Shown here piece after piece: positions 59,123 to 64,000 of a stretch of DNA of 64,000 nucleotides; the first letter of the stretch is position 1; each line of letters starts with the position of its first letter. Origin of the DNA: Gammaproteobacteria bacterium (lineage in GTDB: Bacteria; Pseudomonadota; Gammaproteobacteria; Pseudomonadales; Azotimanducaceae); assembly GCA_026708185.1 (NCBI GenBank), contig JAPOVK010000062.1:1-64000 (forward strand), written 5' to 3'. The translations under genes and the position numbers were made by a program. Below the pieces are notes generated by a model. That model was not told the DNA's origin. It made no database searches and saw nothing but the letters and a program-made list of their open reading frames with translations.

Positions 59123-60551
59123 TCCGGTCCCGCTCCCAGGCTGCTTCCTCCCGGCCTCGACCGAGCGCCTCGAGGTGCTCGCGGTGGGTGGTCCTGTCCA
59201 GTTGGTAGAAGTACAGCGCCACGATCGCCGCCGCGTAGACGGCCGCGAGCAGGGGGGCGTACCACCAGCCGAGGCGCTCGACTACGGCAGCGTCGATGGT
59301 GTCCATCTCCCCCGCACCGGGGAAGGCGATCACCGCCAGCACCAAGCCGCCGATCCAGACGCCCATGCCGGAAGCGACCTTGCCAACGAAGGAGACCGTC
59401 GCCATCACGAGCCCCTCTTCGCGCCGACCCACCGCCGTGGCGCGGGCATCCACGACGTCGGCGATCATCGATGTGCTTAAGGCCCCGGTCATGATGGACA
59501 GCGTTACCCACACCACGCCGATGACCACCAGCAGGGGGAAACGTGCGCCTTGGTCCGTCCCTGGGAACGCACCGATCAGTTCCAGGACAACGGGTCCGCA
59601 GACCACCGCGATGTTCAGTGCGCTGAGTTGGATCAACCGCCACTTCTTGTCGCTGTCGCGGGTGATCCGGGGGAGCAGCGGCAAGGCGATGGCCGGCGCC
59701 ACCAGTTGCGCGGCCAGGGTGATCTGGATCTCTCCGCTGTCGAGGCCCCAGAACCAGGGCTGCATGTAGGCCCACAGCGCGCTCGACGTGCCGGTGCCGA
59801 CCGCCCCGAGCACGGCGCTCGCGACCAGTACGATGAGGTTGCGGTCGCGGAGGGTCGCGAGGGTTTCCTTGAGTGCGCGGAACCCCGACGACGCGCGCCG
59901 TGGCGCCATGGCGAGTTTCGGAATGTGCGCATGGGTCGCCACGGCGGCTGCGGCGAGGCAGACGCAAACCGCCACCGCCGCGACCAGGCCCGCGTCCTCG
60001 TAGCCCGTGCGCCGCAACACGCCGGCACCGTCCGGGTACTCCGGCGAATCGGCCAGCCACCAGGCATACATCGCCACCGAGATGAGTGTCCCGAAGAACC
60101 AGGCCGCGGCGCCGAAGTAGCTCGACAGGCGCGTGCGGTCGTCGTAGTCCGGCGCCAACTCGGGCAGGAGCGCGGTGAACGGCACGCTGTGCATGGTCAG
60201 GGAAAGCCGTAAGCCGATCGTGAACGCCAGGAGCCACACGAACGTGCCGGTCTCGGACATCTCCGGGGGAATCCACAGGCAGTAGTAGCAGGCGGAAACC
60301 GGCAGGATCGACGCATAGAGGAACGGGTGACGTCGCCCGAGGCGCGTGCGGATCCGGTCCGACCAGCGCCCCACCAGGGGGTCGGAGACCGCGTCGACGA
60401 CAAGCGCCAGCAGCAGGGCGAAGCCGGCCAACGCGGGGTCGAGGCCGACGACCTGGCTGTAGTAGATCAGTAGGAAATAGGCGACCCCGTTGCTGACCAG
60501 GCCGTTGGCCGTGCCGGACGCCCCGAAGGCCAGGCCGTTGGACGATCGCAT
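59097..60551 (-). CDS. MFS transporter of the GPH (glycoside-pentoside-hexuronide:cation) type
   Basis: A 484-residue permease with 12 predicted helices. The GPH pattern is seen: DAVSDPLVGRWSDRIRTRLG and GRRHPFLYASI after helix 2, and the TRLSSYFGAAAWFFGTL segment. The start at 60551 (MRSSNGLAFG) has GGGGG upstream; ATG 60563 and GTG 60584 are alternatives. GPH carriers use sodium or protons to import sugars or related solutes. It overlaps the 3' end of the dioxygenase gene by 26 bases on the opposite strand. Confidence 0.87.
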   Translation of the reverse strand: MRSSNGLAFGASGTANGLVSNGVAYFLLIYYSQVVGLDPALAGFALLLALVVDAVSDPLVGRWSDRIRTRLGRRHPFLYASILPVSACYYCLWIPPEMSETGTFVWLLAFTIGLRLSLTMHSVPFTALLPELAPDYDDRTRLSSYFGAAAWFFGTLISVAMYAWWLADSPEYPDGAGVLRRTGYEDAGLVAAVAVCVCLAAAAVATHAHIPKLAMAPRRASSGFRALKETLATLRDRNLIVLVASAVLGAVGTGTSSALWAYMQPWFWGLDSGEIQITLAAQLVAPAIALPLLPRITRDSDKKWRLIQLSALNIAVVCGPVVLELIGAFPGTDQGARFPLLVVIGVVWVTLSIMTGALSTSMIADVVDARATAVGRREEGLVMATVSFVGKVASGMGVWIGGLVLAVIAFPGAGEMDTIDAAVVERLGWWYAPLLAAVYAAAIVALYFYQLDRTTHREHLEALGRGREEAAWERDRISRKGPAA

Positions 60552-60675
60552 CCGCGCCCCCATGCGAGTCGCGCGTTGTCGCACGCGATGCGGCGGAGGT
60601 CAACCCCAGCGTTTCTGCCGTGGGACTCTACGACTGACCGAGCCGTGCGTGGACGTCGCCGTCCACGACCCGGCC

Positions 60676-62055
60676 CTAGGAACTGCTAGCCCGTGCCCGC
60701 CAAGGTGCCGGTTTGACGCGATGGCCCAGACCGCGCTCGATCTCGCGCCACTTGCGCCCTTCATCGGGAGTCACGAACGTGATCGCCTCGCCGTCACGGC
60801 CCATGCGCCCGGTCCGCCCCACCCGATGCGTGAACAGTTCCCGGGAGTCCGGCAGGTCGTAGTTCACCACTTGGTCCACACCCTCGACGTCGAGCCCCCG
60901 CGCCGCCACGTTGGTGGCCACCAGGATCGGCGTCGCGCCGGAACGGAAGTCCGCGAGCACGCGCTCGCGCGCGTTTTGCGACAGATTCCCTTGCAGCGCG
61001 CCAACCAGGTAGCCGAGCTTGTCGAGCTGACGCGCGAGCTTCTTCACCCCGTGCTTGGTTCGGCCGAAGACGATGATCGCCCCGTCCCGCTCGTCGAGAA
61101 GCGACTGCAGCGCCTGCAGCTTGTCGGCCTTCTCGATGGCGTAGACGTGATGTTCCACCGCGGGCGGCGCCTGCACGTCGCCGTCGACTTCGACCTTGTC
61201 GGGTGTCCGCAGATGCTTCTTCGCGGTGTGTTCCACCCACTTCGGCATCGTCGCCGAGAAGAGGGCGGTTTGCCGTTCCCGGCGCGTGCGCTCGAGGATC
61301 GCTTCAACGTCATGTGCGAACCCCTTGTCGAGCATCTCGTCGGCTTCGTCGAGCACCAGGAACCGAACCGCACCGAGGTCCAGGTTGCCTTGACGCAGGT
61401 GGTCGAGCGTGCGTCCAGGCGTACCGATGACGACTTGCGCACCCCGCAGCAACGCGGTGTGCTCAGGTCGGATGGACCGGCCGCCGTACAGCGTCTGCAC
61501 GCGCAGGCCTTTCGCCGCGGTGAGCTTCTCGGTGACGGCGGCGATTTGGATGGCCAGTTCCCGGGTTGGCACCAGCACGAGAGCCTGGACCGGCCGAAGC
61601 GCCGTGTCGCACCGTTCTGCGAGCGGTATGGCGAAGGCCAGCGTCTTGCCGGAACCGGTTCGCGCTTGCCCCATCAGATCACGCCCGGCCAGGAGACGAG
61701 GAATGCACCGGGCCTGGATGGGCGTCGGCTCGCTGATGCCCATGGCGTCGAGCGCCGCCCTCGTGGATTCGGCAAGCGCCATGTCTTGGAACGCCAGGAC
61801 GGCCTCAACCGTCGGCGTGCTGTCGGCGGCTGGTGTTTCGTTCGGTCGGGCTTCGGATAGTGCCGGGTGGCGGCGCCGGGCCTTGAGGCACGGTCGGCAA
61901 TACACGGGACGGCCCGACGTCGGGCGGAAGGGAACGGTAGTCGGCTTGTCGCATGCGGAGCACACGACCTCATGGCGGCGGCCCCTTCGGCTTGGCCGCG
62001 CGGCCGCATGGTGCCGGTCAGGCTTCGTTGAGCCTGCGAGAGATTGCAGAGACAT
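60676..62055 (-). CDS. DEAD-box RNA helicase with N-terminal zinc ribbon
   Basis: A 459-residue helicase. An N-terminal zinc ribbon (about 30-58) reads VVCSACDKPTTVPFRP and YCRPC, i.e. two C-x2-C pairs. The helicase core has the Q-motif, Walker A ARTGSGKT (about 130), VLDEADEML (DEAD), SATMPKW (SAT) and HRVGRTGRMG. The start at 62055 (MSLQSLAGST) has AAGGAG upstream. It unwinds RNA, perhaps in ribosome assembly or cold adaptation. A likely -10 at 62180-62185 would give a leader of about 115 bases, as in cold-shock helicase mRNAs. Confidence 0.92.
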   Translation of the reverse strand: MSLQSLAGSTKPDRHHAAARPSRRGRRHEVVCSACDKPTTVPFRPTSGRPVYCRPCLKARRRHPALSEARPNETPAADSTPTVEAVLAFQDMALAESTRAALDAMGISEPTPIQARCIPRLLAGRDLMGQARTGSGKTLAFAIPLAERCDTALRPVQALVLVPTRELAIQIAAVTEKLTAAKGLRVQTLYGGRSIRPEHTALLRGAQVVIGTPGRTLDHLRQGNLDLGAVRFLVLDEADEMLDKGFAHDVEAILERTRRERQTALFSATMPKWVEHTAKKHLRTPDKVEVDGDVQAPPAVEHHVYAIEKADKLQALQSLLDERDGAIIVFGRTKHGVKKLARQLDKLGYLVGALQGNLSQNARERVLADFRSGATPILVATNVAARGLDVEGVDQVVNYDLPDSRELFTHRVGRTGRMGRDGEAITFVTPDEGRKWREIERGLGHRVKPAPWRARASSS

Positions 62056-62179
62056 ACGGATGGACTCCTTGTCCAAAAGAAGGGTCACACAGGTGATTCG
62101 GCGCTTAAGGGGTAGGGCAGGGATGGCCGATTGGCCGTCTGCGATGAACCGTGGCGCAATAAATCAAGCGCGTCCGTGG

Positions 62180-62185
62180 ATTATG
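62180..62185 (-). promoter_or_regulatory. Candidate -10 of the DEAD-box helicase gene
   Basis: On the minus strand CATAAT, with a weak GTGACC at 18-base spacing. It sits after the ankyrin gene's stop and leaves a long, AT-richer 5' leader before 62055. Confidence 0.35.
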
Positions 62186-62205
62186 ACAGGTTTCGGGGTT
62201 GGCGG

Positions 62206-62616
62206 TCACGCCGAGCCGAGTTCGCGGAGCAACGCGACAATCTCCTCGTATTGCTCTCGGTTGGGCAACTCCTCGAATGCCTCGAATCCGCCGGATGCGC
62301 CTTTCAGCGCGACATGCATCCCGGCCTCGGGGCTGGCACCGTGCGCGATCAGCATCCGGATCGACTCCCGCCGCGCATAGACGACGGCATAGTCGAGCGG
62401 CGTTGCATCGCGGTCCTGATCCCGAAGGCCGAGATCCGCGCCCCGATCCAGGAGCGCTTCGACAGCCCGCCGCTTGTCGCGATAGATCGCCCAGTGGATC
62501 GGTGGCGGCGTCTCCTCGAGCGAGTTGACGAGACCCGGTCGCTTGATCAGCACTTGTGCGATCCTGTCGGCGTCGTCGGCTTCGATCGCATCGTAGAGCT
62601 CTTCGGTATCGGGCAT
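62206..62616 (-). CDS. Small ankyrin-repeat protein
   Basis: A 136-residue protein with about three ankyrin repeats: ELYDAIEADDADRIAQVLIK, PPIHWAIYRDKRRAVEALLD with RGADLGLRDQD, and TPLDYAVVYARRESIRMLIA with HGASPEAG. The start is the ATG at 62616 (MPDTEELYDA). No other domain. It is upstream of the helicase on the same strand. The repeat content differs from the 368-residue ankyrin protein at 17104, so they are not close copies. Partner unknown. Confidence 0.85.
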   Translation of the reverse strand: MPDTEELYDAIEADDADRIAQVLIKRPGLVNSLEETPPPIHWAIYRDKRRAVEALLDRGADLGLRDQDRDATPLDYAVVYARRESIRMLIAHGASPEAGMHVALKGASGGFEAFEELPNREQYEEIVALLRELGSA

Positions 62617-62662
62617 GGCATGGGTCGCCTGAAGTCGCGCTTGAGCGATCAACCTAGCACGC

Positions 62663-62824
62663 CTCTTGGTCCAGCGCGGCGAACTCGACCTCGACGTGCC
62701 GGTCGCACGGTACTGGCCGCTAGTTCGCGGCCGCCAGCAAGCAAGACATCCGGGTGACCCGGGTGTGGGAGGCCGGGCACGTCTGGGACGACTTGGGGCT
62801 GGATCGGGGATTGACGGCGGTGTA
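62663..62824 (+). pseudogene. Relic of a beta-lactamase-like serine hydrolase
   Basis: In frame, LLVQRGELDLDVPVARYWP matches the segment of class C-like serine hydrolases that lies between the catalytic SxxK and YxN. After a one-base shift it goes on as FAAASKQDIRV, then WDDLGLD, and stops. Neither active-site motif is present, and no start. Best read as a broken remnant; a chance match is possible. Confidence 0.4.
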
Positions 62825-62846
62825 GCCTGTTGGCTACGTTTCGCGG

Positions 62847-63133
62847 ATGCTCGAGGTCCGCAGGACAGAGCTGTTCGCGAGGTGGCTGGACGGATTGAGG
62901 GACGTTCGCGCCAGGGCACGCGTGCAGGTCCGCATCGAGCGGCTGGCGGCGGGCAACCCGGGCGACGTGTCTCCGGTGGGCGAAGGCGTCTCCGATGCGG
63001 ATTAACTACGGACCGGGATACCGGGTGTATTTCAAGACACAGGCCGCATGGTCGTCGTGCTGCTGGCGGGCGCGACAAACGCACCCAGAGCGATGACATA
63101 GAGACGGCCCTGCGGCTGGCGAGAAACCTGTAG
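62847..63133 (+). pseudogene. Frameshifted RelE/HigB-type toxin
   Basis: Frame 1 from ATG 62847 reads MLEVRRTELFARWLDGLRD, then RARARVQVRIERLAAGNPGD and stops at 63003. The next frame continues with MRINYGPGYRVYFKT (from 62995), and a third ends DKRTQSDDIETALRLARNL at 63133. Together these make one Gp49-like/HigB toxin of about 95 residues, broken by at least two frameshifts. It lies 9 bases before an intact antitoxin gene, its natural partner. Confidence 0.75.
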
Positions 63134-63142
63134 GAGGACAGC

Positions 63143-63475
63143 ATGACCAAGACCGCTACCGCACGCTACGACGTCGCCGAGCACCTTCGCACGCGCGAGG
63201 AGATGGCGGCGTACTTGGAGGCATCTATCGAGGAGTCCGACGGCGATGCCGCCTTCGTGGCGAAGGCACTGGGCGACATCGCCCGCGCACGGGGCATGGC
63301 GCAGGTGGCGTCCGATGCCGGGCTGTCCCGCGAAAGTCTCTACAAGGCGCTCTCGGGCGGGCGCGTTCCGACGTTCGAGACCGTCCTTAGGGTAGTTGCC
63401 GCCTTGGGGCTGAAGCTGCGCGCGGAAGCGCTGGACCCGGACGCGGCCGGAACGAGCGTGGCGGCGCATCGCTAG
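63143..63475 (+). CDS. Antitoxin of the HigA/addiction-module antidote family, without a working toxin
   Basis: A 110-residue DNA-binding antidote protein. N-terminal RTREEMAAYLEASIEESDGD is the toxin-contacting part; the HTH is RARGMAQVASDAGLSRESLY and KALSGGRVPTFETVLRVVAA. AGGAGG is 7 bases before the ATG. The toxin gene upstream is frameshifted, so this antitoxin remains alone. It may still neutralise related toxins or act as a repressor. 63476-63684 shows no gene. Confidence 0.9.
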   Translation: MTKTATARYDVAEHLRTREEMAAYLEASIEESDGDAAFVAKALGDIARARGMAQVASDAGLSRESLYKALSGGRVPTFETVLRVVAALGLKLRAEALDPDAAGTSVAAHR

Positions 63476-63684
63476 CGGTCACCGGTGGGTAGGCGGGGTA
63501 CTGGGCCCTGCGGCGTTGATCTTGCCGAGGACCAGTGTGGATGTGATCCCGGAGTTGTAGAGCGGAACCGGCTTCCCGGTCGGCAGTTAAGGTTCGCGTC
63601 GTGTGGCATTCCGTGACCGTCAGACATGCTCGTCCGTGACCCAGGCGCGCAGGTGCGGACACTTCGCCGTGACCGGAACGACAG

Positions 63685-64000
63685 TCATCGCGGTTCTGCG
63701 GTCCAAGGGTTGACGGCGTTGACGCCCGTGTTGCGGAACTCGCTGGTATTCCGGGTCAGCACGGCTAGTCCGCGGGTGGCCGCGGCGGCCGCGAGAAAGG
63801 CATCGGGCAGGTGGTCGCCGAGCGGCTCGCCGCGACGGCGCTTGTCTTCCATGATCCGTGCACAAGTCCGGGCGTCGTCCAGCGACCAGTCGACAATCCT
63901 GTCCTCGAACAGTTCGTCAAGAAGATCGTGGAAACGGTGGACGAGGCTGTCGCGGCGCCGACCAGTGGATAGCCTACCGAGACGCCGACCTGTCGCGCCT
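63685..64000 (-). CDS. FitB/VapC-type PIN toxin, partial at right edge
   Basis: The minus-strand frame is open from the edge to TGA at 63685-63687, about 104 residues. RFHDLLDELFEDRIVDWSLD, then GDHLPDAFLAAAAATRGLAV and LTRNTSEFRNTGVNAVNPW match the C-terminal two-thirds of FitB-like PIN toxins, with the acidic metal residues (PDAFLAAAA; TRNTSEF). The N-terminus with the first Asp and the likely antitoxin lie outside the window. Confidence 0.85.
   Translation of the reverse strand, partial: GATGRRLGRLSTGRRRDSLVHRFHDLLDELFEDRIVDWSLDDARTCARIMEDKRRRGEPLGDHLPDAFLAAAAATRGLAVLTRNTSEFRNTGVNAVNPWTAEPR

Overview
This window is chromosomal DNA from a GC-rich gammaproteobacterium. The evidence is gene order. 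From 23.4 to 58.1 kb it follows the familiar gammaproteobacterial run uppS-cdsA-rseP-bamA-skp-lpxD-fabZ-lpxA-lpxB-rnhB-dnaE-tilS, then pyrG-kdsA-eno-ftsB-pcm-(DUF368)-nlpD-fdxA-mutS-recA-recX-alaS-lysC-csrA. No rRNA, tRNA, CRISPR array or intact insertion sequence is visible. Three phytanoyl-CoA-dioxygenase-like enzymes, a double CoA-transferase III, amidohydrolase, aldo/keto reductase and GPH-type sugar transporter suggest a heterotrophic, probably uncultured, marine or host-associated lineage; that habitat is inference only.

Layout. 0-3 kb: a MacAB-like tripartite exporter operon on the minus strand, whose permease runs off the left edge. 3-23 kb: an accessory region of short transcription units. 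It holds an amidohydrolase, a membrane protein with an XRE regulator, dioxygenases, a CYTH-CHAD protein, a CaiB/BaiF fusion, a Cu/Zn-SOD-like protein, an ABC exporter, an ECF sigma/anti-sigma/lipoprotein operon, an ankyrin protein, oxidoreductases, TerB, OsmC and a flavin monooxygenase. 23-40 kb: envelope biogenesis (undecaprenyl carrier, phospholipid, BAM, lipid A) leading into DNA replication and tilS. 40-42.3 kb: an insertion-like patch with an orphan duplicate of the left-edge permease, a decayed copy of the pyrG 5' end and a vapBC module. 42.3-58 kb: pyrG to csrA, with an SOS-controlled recA. 58-64 kb: a dioxygenase, a transporter, a zinc-ribbon DEAD-box helicase, an ankyrin protein, a serine-hydrolase relic, a decayed toxin beside an intact antitoxin, and a FitB/VapC toxin cut by the right edge.

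The most unusual content is three families of dispersed palindromic repeats. Family A (about 48 bp, three copies) and family B (about 130 bp, three copies) occur between genes and also inside reading frames without breaking them: A in the nucleotide-binding domain of the ABC exporter, B in a small membrane protein. This resembles the in-frame palindromic elements known from Rickettsia. Family C is a multi-hairpin element downstream of bamA and fdxA. Stems are kept between copies while their bases change, so structure seems to be selected.

The conserved core also lacks genes that normally sit in it: dxr, ispD and ispF (MEP isoprenoid pathway), truD, surE, accA and rpoS. The flanking genes are often overlapping, so these slots are closed. 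Isoprenoid precursors for UppS must come from relocated genes or another route.
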